Of a stretch of 64,000 bases of DNA, positions 1 through 9,604 are shown in pieces (within the stretch, counting starts at the first letter, position 1; every line of letters starts with the position of its first letter). A model generated the notes under the pieces. The model made no database searches. It saw only the letters and a list, made by a program, of their open reading frames with translations, and had not been told where the DNA came from. A program made the position numbers and the translations under genes. Origin of the DNA: Gordonia aichiensis NBRC 108223 (GTDB lineage Bacteria; Actinomycetota; Actinomycetes; Mycobacteriales; Mycobacteriaceae); the NCBI RefSeq assembly GCF_000332975.1, contig NZ_BANR01000003.1, positions 1 through 64,000 on the forward strand, given 5' to 3'.

Positions 1-5
1 CAGCA

Positions 6-82
6 GAGGTCGCTGCCGCGTTGGCATAGGCCTCTCGCGGTGGGTTGGTGGGCCGCCGAGGTTGCTGCCGCGTTGGCATAGG
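6..82. repeat. Pair of 25-bp direct repeats at the window edge
   Basis: Positions 6-30 and 58-82 carry the same 25-bp sequence with one mismatch, at the sixth base. The last 19 bases (GCTGCCGCGTTGGCATAGG) are identical. The copies are offset by 52 bp and separated by a 27-bp GC-rich spacer. Only two copies are visible because the window begins here, so the array may continue to the left. No gene overlaps it and its function is unknown. Confidence 0.6.
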
Positions 83-150
83 TTCGTTTCACTCAGCGCG
101 GCGGCCGGTGCACTCACCGTCCACCCAGCTGCGTTCATTACGCTTGGGGT

Positions 151-1122
151 ATGTCGCAATTTCTTGATCCGCGTCGCGACCCCGGGTCATCGCAGGCCGA
201 TGGAACCCACGAGCGTCCGAAGCTGGCCGACTCGGTGGCCATCGCATGCGAACTGTGGATCGTGGTGGTCATCGCCAGGACGGTGACAGCCATCGCGCAG
301 TACCCGACCCTGCGCAAGGCCATGGAGCACCGGGTCGCCGACCTCCCCGCCGACACACCGCGCAGCGAGGTCGACATGCTGACCTCGACGGGCTTTCTCG
401 TCACCGCGACGGCCATCACCGCGGTCGTGCTGGCCGCGATCACCCTCACCTTCGTGTTCTTCGTCCGCAAGGGATACAACTGGGCGCGGATCCTCTTGGG
501 CGCGATGGGCGTCTTCGTCCTCATCGACATGGTCTTCTCGCTGATCGCGGGAGTCGACCCGTGGTGGGTCGGAATCCCGTTGATCGTCGGCGGGATCGCC
601 GCACTCGGTGCGACCATCCTGCTGCTGCGGCGTGAGTCCGACGCCTACTGCCGCGCTATGGCGGAATACCGCCGACCCCGCCCCGCTGCCCAACCGTGGC
701 CGCCCCAGCAGTATCCGCCCCAGCCGTACCCGAGCCAGCCCTATTCGAGCCAGCAGTATCCGCCCCAGTCGTACCCCTCTCCGTACGACGGCACGCAGAA
801 CCCTTATGGCCAGCCTCCCCACGGTCAACCATCCACACAGCGGCCGGCGGAGCCCACCGCGTATCCGCAGAATCCGGCGTCGTCGACGTCGTGGGAAGAG
901 GAGGCGCGTCGTCGTGGCTGGCAGCCTCCGTCCGGGGGCGGCCAGACATCTCCTCACGAGGGCGCCAATCCTGCCAGCATGCCGTCGGGATCACGCGATG
1001 GCGACTACCCTTCCGGACAAGAGAGCCGATCCGACGGTGCGGCTCCCGACAGCCACCAGAACGAGCCGACGCCGCAGGGCGTGCCATCGACAGACAGAAA
1101 GCAAAGCAGTGACCCTTCCTGA
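151..1122 (+). CDS. Membrane protein with Pro/Gln/Tyr-rich tail
   Basis: A 323-residue protein with four predicted membrane segments near residues 28-48, 82-104, 112-133 and 138-159. A long hydrophilic C-terminal half follows. Residues about 180-215 are built from Pro-Gln-Tyr-rich repeats such as PQQYPPQPYPSQPY, then a Gly/Ser/Pro-rich disordered stretch. The ATG follows a purine-rich CTTGGGG stretch. The stop overlaps the next start by 14 bp, so the two genes are probably cotranscribed. I do not recognise a named family. The layout of a small membrane domain plus proline-rich tail is common among actinobacterial envelope proteins. Confidence 0.8.
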   Translation: MSQFLDPRRDPGSSQADGTHERPKLADSVAIACELWIVVVIARTVTAIAQYPTLRKAMEHRVADLPADTPRSEVDMLTSTGFLVTATAITAVVLAAITLTFVFFVRKGYNWARILLGAMGVFVLIDMVFSLIAGVDPWWVGIPLIVGGIAALGATILLLRRESDAYCRAMAEYRRPRPAAQPWPPQQYPPQPYPSQPYSSQQYPPQSYPSPYDGTQNPYGQPPHGQPSTQRPAEPTAYPQNPASSTSWEEEARRRGWQPPSGGGQTSPHEGANPASMPSGSRDGDYPSGQESRSDGAAPDSHQNEPTPQGVPSTDRKQSSDPS

Positions 1123-1720
1123 CGCAAGCACACGCCCGAAAATGGTGACCTGGGCGTATCGGTGCTGGATCGCATCCGGCGTGTTGTTGGGAGTGCTCGG
1201 AGCTGTCGACATCGTGGCGGGCATCTTCGGCACCGGACCGACGCTGTTGCCCATCGGCATCGGGATCATCGTGATCGCCGTCGGTGTGGCCTACGTGCTC
1301 CTCGGTAGCAAGGCGTACGTCGGGGATGCGCGCTGGCGCTCGTCGCTGGCGGCTCTCACGCTCGTCGTGGTGATCATGCTGGTCTTCTTGAGCTTCGGCT
1401 ATCCGGCACTCGCATTCACGCTGCTCGCCGCCGTCATCGGATTGTTCGGATCGCTGCTCGCTTATCGCCCCGAGGCCGATACCTGGTTCAACGCGGGCAG
1501 CCCTCCCGAATGCCCCGAGAAGTCGACGTCGGGCAAGTCGAGGGCCGGGGTCAGCGGCCGCACTGCGGGCAAGAGCCGCCCCGGCGGGAACGCCCGGCCG
1601 TCGGAGAAGCGGTCGGGTGACAAAGGGTCGACGACCAAGGGCTCCACGGCCAAGGGCTCCACGGCCAAAGGCTCCACGACCGCCCGGAACAAGCAGAACC
1701 ACAAGCGGGGCATTGCGTGA
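1109..1720 (+). CDS. Four-TM membrane protein with basic repeat tail
   Basis: Read from GTG at 1109, inside the end of the upstream gene, this gives 203 residues; an ATG at 1142 is the alternative start. Hydrophobic segments lie near residues 18-40, 46-66, 79-97 and 98-118. The tail (about 121-203) is rich in Lys, Ser and Gly and contains near-identical repeats of GSTAK/GSTTK, encoded by a 15-bp tandem DNA repeat around 1625-1680. Its stop overlaps the next start by 4 bp. Family and function are unknown. The basic tail could bind nucleic acid or anionic lipid, but that is only inference. Confidence 0.75.
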   Translation: MTLPDASTRPKMVTWAYRCWIASGVLLGVLGAVDIVAGIFGTGPTLLPIGIGIIVIAVGVAYVLLGSKAYVGDARWRSSLAALTLVVVIMLVFLSFGYPALAFTLLAAVIGLFGSLLAYRPEADTWFNAGSPPECPEKSTSGKSRAGVSGRTAGKSRPGGNARPSEKRSGDKGSTTKGSTAKGSTAKGSTTARNKQNHKRGIA

Positions 1721-2430
1721 CACCAGCCGCTGACGATCCCGCCGATCGCACCGACAGTGCCGTAGAAGCCACCGACAGCTCTGCGGAACCTGCCGAGAGC
1801 ACCGCGGAAGCCACCGACGAGCCCACCGAAGCCCCCGACGAATCCGCGGAAGCCACTGACGGCCCTGACGAATCCGCGGAAGCCACCGACGAGTCCACCG
1901 AAGCCGCCGACAGCGCCGCGGCGCGGATCCCGCCGCCCGAGAAACGGGGCGAGACACTGTTCGTCGAGCAGGGTGGAAGCTGGTGGGTCGTGGCGATCGG
2001 GCCGGTGCTCGCGGGCGCTGTGCTGGCAATGGACATCGTCGGCCCAGGACGCGTGCACTGGCTGTGGATCTCGATTCTCGGCGCGATCGTCACGCTGTTC
2101 TCGGTCGTGCAGGTGTATGCAGCACGACGACACGTGGGCGTCGAACTGACCGAGGCCACACTGCAGCAGGGCACGTCGCTGCTGCCGCTCTCCGACATCG
2201 CGACCGTTTATCCGGCCAACAACGGTAGCGAGCACGAGAAGTGGGAGAGCGCTCCCGCACTCGGCGAACTCGCGGGTGTTCCGCGACGACGCAAGGGTGT
2301 CGGCGTGAAGCTTGTCGACGGCAAGCTCGCCCAGGCGTGGGCGCGCGACGTCGACCGATTCCGTCAGGAACTCACCGAGGCGCACCTCGCGGCGCGCCTC
2401 GGTGTTCGTCCTCGGGAAACGGGGAAGTGA
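1717..2430 (+). CDS. Conserved two-TM membrane protein with acidic repeat N-terminus
   Basis: A 237-residue protein. The first ~75 residues are an acidic low-complexity region made of repeats like EATDES and EAPDES. Two membrane segments follow (about 86-106 and 110-130), then a compact cytoplasmic domain with the strongly conserved-looking stretches SVELTEATLQQGT-like, GVPRRRKGVGVKL and KLAQAWARDV. The globular part resembles a conserved actinobacterial membrane family I cannot name with certainty. It ends a three-gene overlapping run and converges on the acyl-CoA oxidase-type gene, 12 bp away. Function is unknown. Confidence 0.78.
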   Translation: MTPAADDPADRTDSAVEATDSSAEPAESTAEATDEPTEAPDESAEATDGPDESAEATDESTEAADSAAARIPPPEKRGETLFVEQGGSWWVVAIGPVLAGAVLAMDIVGPGRVHWLWISILGAIVTLFSVVQVYAARRHVGVELTEATLQQGTSLLPLSDIATVYPANNGSEHEKWESAPALGELAGVPRRRKGVGVKLVDGKLAQAWARDVDRFRQELTEAHLAARLGVRPRETGK

Positions 2431-2442
2431 CCAGACGACCAG

Positions 2443-4500
2443 TCAGTGGTTCTCGATCATCGGTGCACGCATGAGTTCGTCGGGGATTCCGAACGCGTCG
2501 ACGAGCGTGGCCGCGTAGGGGCGTAGGTCGCTGCAGAGCTCGTTGACACCACGTCGAATCGCCTTGGCGCGCTCCACCGAGATGTGTCGGTGCATCATGA
2601 ACCAACCGAGGTCGGCCTCGAGTGCCGAGTAGACGAACAGGTCGCACACCTTGCCGAGGACCTCGGCCGCAGCGCGGGAGTCGCAGTCGTTGATGGCTTG
2701 GACGAAGGCCTCCAACACGATCCGTTCGGTGCGTGCCTGCCCGACCTTGAGCAGGTGGTCCTGCGCGTTGTTGAACACCTCGAAGGCGTCGTTGTCGTCG
2801 TCGGTGGCCCGACGCAGACGTTGCGCACAGGTGCGCACCAGATGGTCCTCGCGATTGCGGAACAGTCGTAGCTGTGTTCCGCGATTGGTCAGCGCCGATT
2901 TCTCGGTGTCTTCGTCGGAGCTTTCCAGCAGGGTCTGAACCACCTGTCGCGCAGCGGTTTTCTCGACGACGACGTCGCGAGCCATCGACGCGATGAACCG
3001 CACCCAACCGCCTGCCGAGAGGCCCTGGACGTCATCGGCGTACGCCGACAGCACTTCCTTGGCGATGAGCTGGGTGAGGACGGTGTTATCGCCCTCGAAG
3101 GTGGTGAACACGTCGATGTCGCCGCGGATGATGGAGATCTGGTTCTCGTCGAGATAGCCTGCGCCGCCGCACGCTTCGCGAGAAACGTTGATCGCGTGGG
3201 AGGCATGCCAGGTGGCGTATGCCTTGAGTCCTGCGGCGTTGGCCTCGAGTTCGCGCTGGCGTCCCGCCTTGGAGTCATCGGCCGAGCCGTCGGGCGATTC
3301 GGCAGGCGTGTCGGACTGCACCTCGTGCAGTTCCTCGGTGAGTTCGTTCTGCGCGAACGCGATCGCGTACGACTTCGCGATCAGCGGTAGCAGCTTGCGC
3401 TGGTGGCCCAGATAGTCGAGGACGACGATCTCGTCGTCTCCGCCGGGAGCGTCGAATTGCCTGCGCACCAGGCCGTAACGTGTCGCGATCGCCAGTGCTT
3501 TACGCGACGCCGCGCCCGCTGTGGCCGCAACCGTGATCCGACCGCGGATGAGCGTGCCGAGCATGGTGAAGAACCGTCGGTTCGGGTTCTCGATCGGTGA
3601 CGAGTATGTGCCGTCGTCGGCGACATCGGCATACCTGTTGAGCAGATTGTCCTTCGGGATGCGCACCTCGTCGAACATGATGCGCCCGTTGTCGACGCCC
3701 GGGAGGCCGCCTTTGTAACCGCAGTCGCTCGTCGTCACGCCTGGGAGGTCGTTGCCGTCGGCGTCGCGGATCGGGACCACGAAGCAGTGCACGCCATAGC
3801 TTTCGGGTTCCTGGCCGGGGCCGGCGGTGATCAGCTGAGCGAACACCGACGCCATCCGGGCGTGCTCGGCGGCGCCGCCGATGTAGTCCTTGCGCGCAGA
3901 AGGGGTCGGGGAGTGGATGACGAACTCCTTGGTGGCCGCGTCGTAGGTCGCGGTTGTCTCGAGCTCCTGCACGTTCGAGCCGTGGCCGGTCTCGGTCATG
4001 GCGAAGCAGCCGAGGAGGTCGAGACTGATGGTGTCGGCCACGTACTTCTCGTGATGGCGTGCGGTGCCGAGGTTTTCGACGGCTCCTCCCCACAGTCCCC
4101 ACTGCACGCCTGCTTTGACCATCAGCGAGAGGTCGGCGTAACCCAACATCTCGATGGCTGTGATCGACGCTCCGACGTCGCCTGTGCCGCCGTGGTCGGC
4201 GCCGAAACCGGCGGCCGCAAAGCCTTCCTCGGACAGTTCGCGCATCTCGTCGAGAACGCGCGCACGCGCCTGCTCAAGGGTTCGGGACGGGTCGGGCAGT
4301 AGGTCGGCGCGGTTGGCGCGGCGTCGAACGTCGTCACGGGTCGCCCGCCAGCGCCCGTCGAGGACGTAACGGAGATTGTCGACGAGCAGTTCGCGTTCGT
4401 CGTCTGACAGTGCGCCTGCGTCGTCTGCCGATGCGGGCCGCGTCTCGTCGACGGGCGCGTCGTCGGATGTCTGCGGCAGGGGACTCTCGGTTGTCGACAT
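2443..4500 (-). CDS. Acyl-CoA oxidase/dehydrogenase-type flavoenzyme
   Basis: A 685-residue FAD enzyme predicted to oxidise an acyl-CoA to the 2-enoyl-CoA. It has the FAD/substrate-loop motif CFAMTETGHGSNVQ and the signature TFEGDNTVLTQL, which carries the catalytic Glu in acyl-CoA oxidases. The length matches acyl-CoA oxidases better than the ~385-residue dehydrogenases, and the C-terminal ~200 residues fit the oxidase C-terminal helical domain. The N-terminal ~35 residues are acidic and disordered. It diverges from the acyl-CoA synthetase starting near 4663, which suggests linked fatty-acid degradation. Whether O2 or an electron-transfer flavoprotein is the acceptor cannot be told from sequence. 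Confidence 0.88.
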   Translation of the reverse strand: MSTTESPLPQTSDDAPVDETRPASADDAGALSDDERELLVDNLRYVLDGRWRATRDDVRRRANRADLLPDPSRTLEQARARVLDEMRELSEEGFAAAGFGADHGGTGDVGASITAIEMLGYADLSLMVKAGVQWGLWGGAVENLGTARHHEKYVADTISLDLLGCFAMTETGHGSNVQELETTATYDAATKEFVIHSPTPSARKDYIGGAAEHARMASVFAQLITAGPGQEPESYGVHCFVVPIRDADGNDLPGVTTSDCGYKGGLPGVDNGRIMFDEVRIPKDNLLNRYADVADDGTYSSPIENPNRRFFTMLGTLIRGRITVAATAGAASRKALAIATRYGLVRRQFDAPGGDDEIVVLDYLGHQRKLLPLIAKSYAIAFAQNELTEELHEVQSDTPAESPDGSADDSKAGRQRELEANAAGLKAYATWHASHAINVSREACGGAGYLDENQISIIRGDIDVFTTFEGDNTVLTQLIAKEVLSAYADDVQGLSAGGWVRFIASMARDVVVEKTAARQVVQTLLESSDEDTEKSALTNRGTQLRLFRNREDHLVRTCAQRLRRATDDDNDAFEVFNNAQDHLLKVGQARTERIVLEAFVQAINDCDSRAAAEVLGKVCDLFVYSALEADLGWFMMHRHISVERAKAIRRGVNELCSDLRPYAATLVDAFGIPDELMRAPMIENH

Positions 4501-4662
4501 GCCTCCACGTTACGGACCGATACGCCGTGCGTGTCGATTACCGCAGAGGAAGCGATCTTCGCGTGACGGGTGGCGAGGTTCGTGGTGTGATTCATATCGT
4601 AGGAGCACGCCAATGTCGCGGGCCTCACCCGCGTGCCATCGAAGCTCACCTGGGAGATCACT

Positions 4663-6351
4663 GTGTCGTCACCGACCACCGATGCCGCCGCCGTTACCGC
4701 AGAACTCGACGCCGAATTCGGGCGTATCGACTGCGGCACCGCCAACCGCTCGGAGATGACGCCGTTGCGTTTCCTGCAACGGTCGGTGGAGGTGTTCGGT
4801 CAGCGCACTGCCGTCCGGTATGGCGCACGGTCGATGACGTATGCAGAACTCGGAGACGAGGTGCAGCGCCTCGCGCGCGTGCTCACGTCGACGATCGCGC
4901 CGGGCGAACGGATCGCCTACCTTGCACCCAACGTGCCCGAGTTGCTCGTCGCGCATTTCGCGGTACCGCTCGCCGGCGGCGTGCTGGTCGCACTCAACTC
5001 ACGCCTGGCAGGGCCCGAACTCGTGTACATCCTGAATCACGCCGGAGTCACCACTCTGTTCTTCGACGCCGAGTTCCGACACACCGTCGCCTCCATCGCC
5101 GACGAGGTCCCCGAGGTTGCGACCTATGTCGAGATCACCGATGCCGAGTTCGGCCCGCTGCCGGGCGACGTCGACGCATCAGGGATCGGCGGACTGCGCT
5201 CGTACGCCGAGTTTCTCGCGGGTGCAGACCACCTCGATCCGACGCCGCTGCCGTGGACCGTCGACGACGAGGATCGCGTGATCAGCCTCAACTACACCTC
5301 GGGGACGACGGGCAAGCCCAAGGGGGTGATGTACACGCATCGGGGCGCCTATCTCAACGCGCTCGGCGAAATGCATCACAACCAGTTCACCGGCAGCACC
5401 AGATATCTGTGGACACTGCCGATGTTCCACTGCAACGGCTGGTGCACTCCCTGGGCGGTTACCGCGGCGTCGGCGATGCACGTATGTCTTCGGCAGGTGC
5501 GTGCCGACGCGGTGTGGGACGCGATCGACGACCTGGGCGTCACCAATCTCTGCGGTGCCCCAACGGTTCTCATCACGATTGCGGGATCACCACGCGCACA
5601 TCGGCTCGACACCCCGCTGCGCATCACGACAGCAGGCGCACCGCCGTCGCCGACGGTGATCGCGGCACTCGGCGCCCTCGACATCGCTGTTGTCCACGTC
5701 TACGGGCTCACCGAAAGCTATGGGCCGTACACGATCTGCGAGTACCAGGAGGCCTGGGACGACCTCGATCCCGCCGACCGAGCGGCGAAGCTGTCGCTGC
5801 AGGGTGTGGGGATGGTGCAGGCGGAGCCCGCGCGTGTCGTCGAACGGGGCGTGGTCCCGCTTGTCGACGTTCCCGCCGATGGAACGACCATCGGTGAAAT
5901 CGTGTTGCGCGGCAACAACATCATGGCCGGCTACTTCAAGGACCCTGACGCGACACGAGAAGCGTTCGAAGGGGGATGGTTTCATACCGGCGACCTCGGT
6001 GTGATGCACAGTGACGGCTACATCCAATTACGCGATCGGGCGAAGGACATCATCATCTCCGGCGGAGAGAACATCTCGACGATCGAGGTCGAACAGGCCC
6101 TGGTGAGTCACGATGCGGTGCTTGATGTCGCCGTGGTGGGGGTACCGGACGAGAAGTGGGGAGAGCGGGCGCGCGCGTACGTGCTCCTGAAGGATGGGCG
6201 GTCGCTGAGCTCCGACGAGTTGATCGACTACGCAAGGACGCTGCTCGCGGGCTACAAGATTCCGCGCGACATCGTCTTCGCCGACGAGTTGCCGCGGACC
6301 TCGACGGGCAAGGTGCTCAAGTTCGAGCTACGCAAGCAGGCCCAGGACTGA
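4663..6351 (+). CDS. Acyl-CoA synthetase (AMP-forming, FadD-type)
   Basis: An ANL-superfamily ligase that activates a carboxylic acid through acyl-AMP to acyl-CoA, 562 residues from GTG 4663. Visible motifs are the P-loop YTSGTTGKPKGVMYTH, the A5-like YGLTESYGP, the hinge region GWFHTGDLG and the C-terminal PRTSTGKVLKFELRK with the catalytic Lys. I chose GTG 4663 because TGGGAGA lies 6-12 bases upstream; an in-frame GTG at 4633 is an alternative. The substrate is probably a medium- or long-chain fatty acid, given the divergent acyl-CoA oxidase gene, but the specificity is not proven. Confidence 0.9.
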   Translation: MSSPTTDAAAVTAELDAEFGRIDCGTANRSEMTPLRFLQRSVEVFGQRTAVRYGARSMTYAELGDEVQRLARVLTSTIAPGERIAYLAPNVPELLVAHFAVPLAGGVLVALNSRLAGPELVYILNHAGVTTLFFDAEFRHTVASIADEVPEVATYVEITDAEFGPLPGDVDASGIGGLRSYAEFLAGADHLDPTPLPWTVDDEDRVISLNYTSGTTGKPKGVMYTHRGAYLNALGEMHHNQFTGSTRYLWTLPMFHCNGWCTPWAVTAASAMHVCLRQVRADAVWDAIDDLGVTNLCGAPTVLITIAGSPRAHRLDTPLRITTAGAPPSPTVIAALGALDIAVVHVYGLTESYGPYTICEYQEAWDDLDPADRAAKLSLQGVGMVQAEPARVVERGVVPLVDVPADGTTIGEIVLRGNNIMAGYFKDPDATREAFEGGWFHTGDLGVMHSDGYIQLRDRAKDIIISGGENISTIEVEQALVSHDAVLDVAVVGVPDEKWGERARAYVLLKDGRSLSSDELIDYARTLLAGYKIPRDIVFADELPRTSTGKVLKFELRKQAQD

Positions 6352-6354
6352 GAC

Positions 6355-6936
6355 TCAGGCCGCAAACCGGGCCAGCAGATCTGCTCTGACGGCAGGCGGT
6401 ACGAGGTCGTCGACGACGGCCAGCGTCGTCGCGGCGAATTGCCTTGTCCTGACTGACAATATGCAACCGTCATGGGTGACGTTGGTGATCACCGACGCGT
6501 GGATCGATGTGGTGACGCCACCGGTGACGACGGTGATGCGATCGATCGAGAACTCGGCCGACATCGGGGTTCCCGCCGGTGCGCAGCGTGCCCAGACCGC
6601 GTGAACACGACGGTACGTCGTGAAGGGAATGAGGACGGCCATCAGTGTGATGAAGAGTCCTACGCTCAACAGCGCACTCGACGTCGAATCGGGATCGATC
6701 ACCATGAACACCGCGCCGAGCACGCCAAACACGATGCCCAGGCCGCCGATCACCGCAATCTGACGGATGATCTGCCTCTTCATACCGATCACCACGGACT
6801 TGGCCACGCGCGAGGACAGGTCCGGTCCTGCGATCATCTCCGTGCGGACCACGCCCGTGGGTTGAGGTCGCGGTGTGGCACCGAAGGCGGCCGTCGGCGC
6901 GAACGTGTCGGGTTCTGACGGAGTTGGCACGGTCAC
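6355..6936 (-). CDS. Two-TM membrane protein, YcxB-like
   Basis: A 193-residue protein from GTG 6936, which has a GAGGAG ribosome binding site 6 bases upstream; the longer open frame to 7095 lacks this. A hydrophilic N-terminus of ~50 residues is followed by two adjacent membrane segments (about 60-80 and 86-106) and a beta-rich C-terminal domain of ~85 residues. That layout resembles YcxB-like proteins. No catalytic motif is seen. It converges on the synthetase gene with only 3 bp between stops. Confidence 0.72.
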   Translation of the reverse strand: MTVPTPSEPDTFAPTAAFGATPRPQPTGVVRTEMIAGPDLSSRVAKSVVIGMKRQIIRQIAVIGGLGIVFGVLGAVFMVIDPDSTSSALLSVGLFITLMAVLIPFTTYRRVHAVWARCAPAGTPMSAEFSIDRITVVTGGVTTSIHASVITNVTHDGCILSVRTRQFAATTLAVVDDLVPPAVRADLLARFAA

Positions 6937-7078
6937 AGGGGCTCCTCGGTGGGCTGGGTCGACGTCGACACCGTAGCGGACACCGGCACTCGTGGACGGA
7001 CGCCGCGCTGCGGGCTCATTCTGATGACCGACGGCGACGCGATTGCGACACGTCCCGCGCTGCGGCGATACTGGAAAC

Positions 7079-7756
7079 ATGGCACGGAGTGACACAGAGG
7101 GCGGATCGGCCGATCTCAGAACCCAGGTCGTCGCTGCGTCGATCAGGCTTTTCAGCGAGAACGGATACGAGTCGACGACGGTCGATCAGATCGCGGCCGC
7201 AGCCGGTGTCTCGCGGCGAACCCTGTTCCGGCAGTTCAGATCCAAAGAAGACATGATCTTCGCCGATCACGAGGAGTTGTTGACCGAGGTGGCTCGGCAA
7301 CTCGCCGACAGCGACGAGGTCGACGCCCCGACCGCGGTGTGCGCCGCCGCGGAGCTGGTGTTCATGCACTTTCACGCTGGCCGTGACCTGGCGGTTCGAC
7401 GCATGGAGGTGGTGTCGAAGGTGCCGGCGCTACGCGAGCGGGAGTTGGTGACGACGTATCGATATCAACGGGTTTTCGAGGAGTTCCTCCGCGATCGAAT
7501 GCCTGACGAACGCCCGGTCGACATCGTCGCGTTCGCCGCTGCGATCACGTCTGCGCACAACTACCTGCTGCGATCGATGATCCGCGGGGAGGAGGGCGCG
7601 ACGCTGGACCGCCTGCGCCGCGACCTCACCCGCATTCGTGTGGCTCTCGGTGCCACCGGTCGGCCCGAGGTAGCCGTCATCACGTTCCGCGCGGGTACGT
7701 CGGCCGACGAGATCGCGCGCGCTGTCGAGAGAGAGGTGGACGCGCACCGGGCCTAG
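7079..7756 (+). CDS. TetR-family transcriptional regulator
   Basis: A 225-residue protein with an N-terminal TetR DNA-binding domain: residues about 13-60 contain STTVDQIAAAAGVSRRTLFRQF. The variable ligand-binding domain carries several Arg-rich helices. The start is the ATG at 7079. It diverges from the YcxB-like gene and lies upstream of the DUF6328-like and acyl-CoA dehydrogenase genes. Regulation of neighbouring lipid genes is plausible but unproven. No clear palindromic operator was found in the 142-bp divergent gap. Confidence 0.88.
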   Translation: MARSDTEGGSADLRTQVVAASIRLFSENGYESTTVDQIAAAAGVSRRTLFRQFRSKEDMIFADHEELLTEVARQLADSDEVDAPTAVCAAAELVFMHFHAGRDLAVRRMEVVSKVPALRERELVTTYRYQRVFEEFLRDRMPDERPVDIVAFAAAITSAHNYLLRSMIRGEEGATLDRLRRDLTRIRVALGATGRPEVAVITFRAGTSADEIARAVEREVDAHRA

Positions 7757-7774
7757 TGGTGCGACGATGGGCTG

Positions 7775-8302
7775 ATGGTCGACCCGAACGACGACGCCGC
7801 GTGGAATGAGCACGCGCGTGCGGAGACCACGACGCAACGTCTCGACCGCAACTGGTCAGGACTGCTGCAGGAGTTGCGCGTGGTGCAGACGGGAGTGCAG
7901 ATCCTGACGGGATTCCTGCTCACGCTGCCCTTCCAGAGCGGCTTCGCGGCGCTCGACAGCGGTATGAAGGCGGTGTATCTGGTGACAGTCTCAGCGGCGA
8001 TGGCTGCGGCGATACTGCTGGCGGCTCCGGTTGCACTGCACCGGATGTTGTTCCGTCGCCACCAACTCGGTCTCATCGTCGGCGCCGCGCACCGACTGTC
8101 GTACGTGGGGCTGGTGTTGCTCGGCATCGCGCTCTCGGGAGCGACTCTCGTCGTTTTCGATGCCGCGACGTCATCGCTCATCCTGGCGGTGTGCGCGGGA
8201 GGCGCAGTTGCCGTGCTCTTCACGATCCTCTGGCTGGTCGTGCCCCTCGCACTGCGCACTAGTATCGGCGCTGAGGTTGGGGGCGGGGAGCACGACACGT
8301 GA
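7775..8302 (+). CDS. DUF6328-like membrane protein
   Basis: A 175-residue membrane protein with four hydrophobic segments near residues 42-62, 68-90, 105-127 and 132-158. The stretch LQELRVVQTGVQILTGFLLTLPF just before and in the first segment is what I associate with the DUF6328 family of actinobacteria. It starts 18 bp after the TetR gene and is probably cotranscribed with it. Function is unknown. Confidence 0.78.
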   Translation: MVDPNDDAAWNEHARAETTTQRLDRNWSGLLQELRVVQTGVQILTGFLLTLPFQSGFAALDSGMKAVYLVTVSAAMAAAILLAAPVALHRMLFRRHQLGLIVGAAHRLSYVGLVLLGIALSGATLVVFDAATSSLILAVCAGGAVAVLFTILWLVVPLALRTSIGAEVGGGEHDT

Positions 8303-8408
8303 CCGCGACAGCGAACCGACGTGGCACCGAGTGTCGACAGCGATCGGCGCATGAGCGTATCCTGGCACTCAGTGTCGCATGTTCACCTTGAGATTCTGAG
8401 GAGCCACC

Positions 8409-9572
8409 ATGGGTTACGGAAATCCCGATTTCCACGTCTTCGAACTGCCGGAGGAGCACATCGCCCTGCGTGAGGCGATCCGCGCCCTCGCCGAGAAGGA
8501 GATCGAGCCGCACGCCAAAGACGTCGACGAGAACGCACGCTTCCCGCACGAGGCCCTCGACGCGCTCGTCGCGTCCGGCTTCAACGCCATTCACGTGCCG
8601 GAGGAGTACGACGGCCAGGGTGCCGATTCGATCGCCGCGTGCATCGTCATCGAAGAGGTGGCGCGCGTCGACGCGTCGGCGTCGCTGATCCCGGCGGTCA
8701 ACAAGCTCGGCACGATGGGCCTCATCCTCAACGGGTCCGAGGACCTCAAGAAGCAGGTGCTGCCGTCTATTGCCTCCGGCGAGGCGATGGCGTCGTATGC
8801 GCTCTCCGAGCGTGAGGCGGGCTCCGACGCCGCGTCGATGAAGACCCGCGCCCGCAAGGAGGGCGACAACTGGGTCATCAACGGCACCAAGTGTTGGATC
8901 ACCAACGGCGGCAAGTCCACCTGGTACACCGTGATGGCTGTGACCGACCCGGAGAAGGGCGCCAACGGAATCTCGGCGTTCATGGTGCACAAGGACGATC
9001 CCGGCTTCACCGTCGGTCCGCTCGAGAAGAAGCTGGGCATCAAGGGGTCGCCGACGGCGGAACTGTACTTCGAGGACTGCACCATCCCGGCCGACCGCAT
9101 CATCGGCGAGGAGGGCACCGGCTTCAAGACCGCGCTGCAGACCCTCGACCACACCCGCCCGACAATCGGCGCGCAGGCCGTCGGTATCGCGCAGGGCGCA
9201 CTCGACGCTGCAATCGCATATGTCAAGGAGCGCAAGCAGTTCGGTAAGCCGATCAGCTCGTTCCAGGGTGTCGAGTTCATGATCGCCGACATGGCGATGA
9301 ACCTCGAGGCCGCACGCCTCATGGTCTACACCTCGGCGGCGCGCGCCGAGCGGGGCGAGAAGAACCTCGGCTTCATCAGCTCGGCGTCGAAGTGCTTCGC
9401 GTCCGACGTCGCGATGCAGGTGACCACCGACGCCGTGCAACTGTTCGGCGGCGCGGGCTACACGCGCGACTTCCCGGTCGAGCGCATGATGCGCGACGCC
9501 AAGATCACCCAGATCTATGAGGGCACCAATCAGATCCAGCGCGTCGTGATGAGCCGCGCTCTGCTGCGCTGA
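8409..9572 (+). CDS. Acyl-CoA dehydrogenase (FadE25-like)
   Basis: A 387-residue acyl-CoA dehydrogenase of normal family length, catalysing alpha,beta-dehydrogenation of a short- or medium-chain acyl-CoA with electrons passed to electron-transfer flavoprotein. Motifs: YALSEREAGSDAASMKT (FAD/substrate loop), WITNGG, the QLFGGAGYTRDFPVERMMRD stretch, and YEGTNQIQRVV, where the Glu is the catalytic base position of this class. It resembles mycobacterial FadE25 by overall motif spacing. GAGGAGCCACC precedes the ATG. It is followed by a strong hairpin terminator shared with the convergent oxygenase gene. Confidence 0.93.
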   Translation: MGYGNPDFHVFELPEEHIALREAIRALAEKEIEPHAKDVDENARFPHEALDALVASGFNAIHVPEEYDGQGADSIAACIVIEEVARVDASASLIPAVNKLGTMGLILNGSEDLKKQVLPSIASGEAMASYALSEREAGSDAASMKTRARKEGDNWVINGTKCWITNGGKSTWYTVMAVTDPEKGANGISAFMVHKDDPGFTVGPLEKKLGIKGSPTAELYFEDCTIPADRIIGEEGTGFKTALQTLDHTRPTIGAQAVGIAQGALDAAIAYVKERKQFGKPISSFQGVEFMIADMAMNLEAARLMVYTSAARAERGEKNLGFISSASKCFASDVAMQVTTDAVQLFGGAGYTRDFPVERMMRDAKITQIYEGTNQIQRVVMSRALLR

Positions 9573-9604
9573 CGCCCGATCACTCGTAGGCACAACATAA
9601 TTCA

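Noticed and set aside
6..82. CRISPR array at the left edge
   Set aside because: Only two copies, a 27-bp spacer that is GC-rich and low in complexity, and no cas genes in the window.
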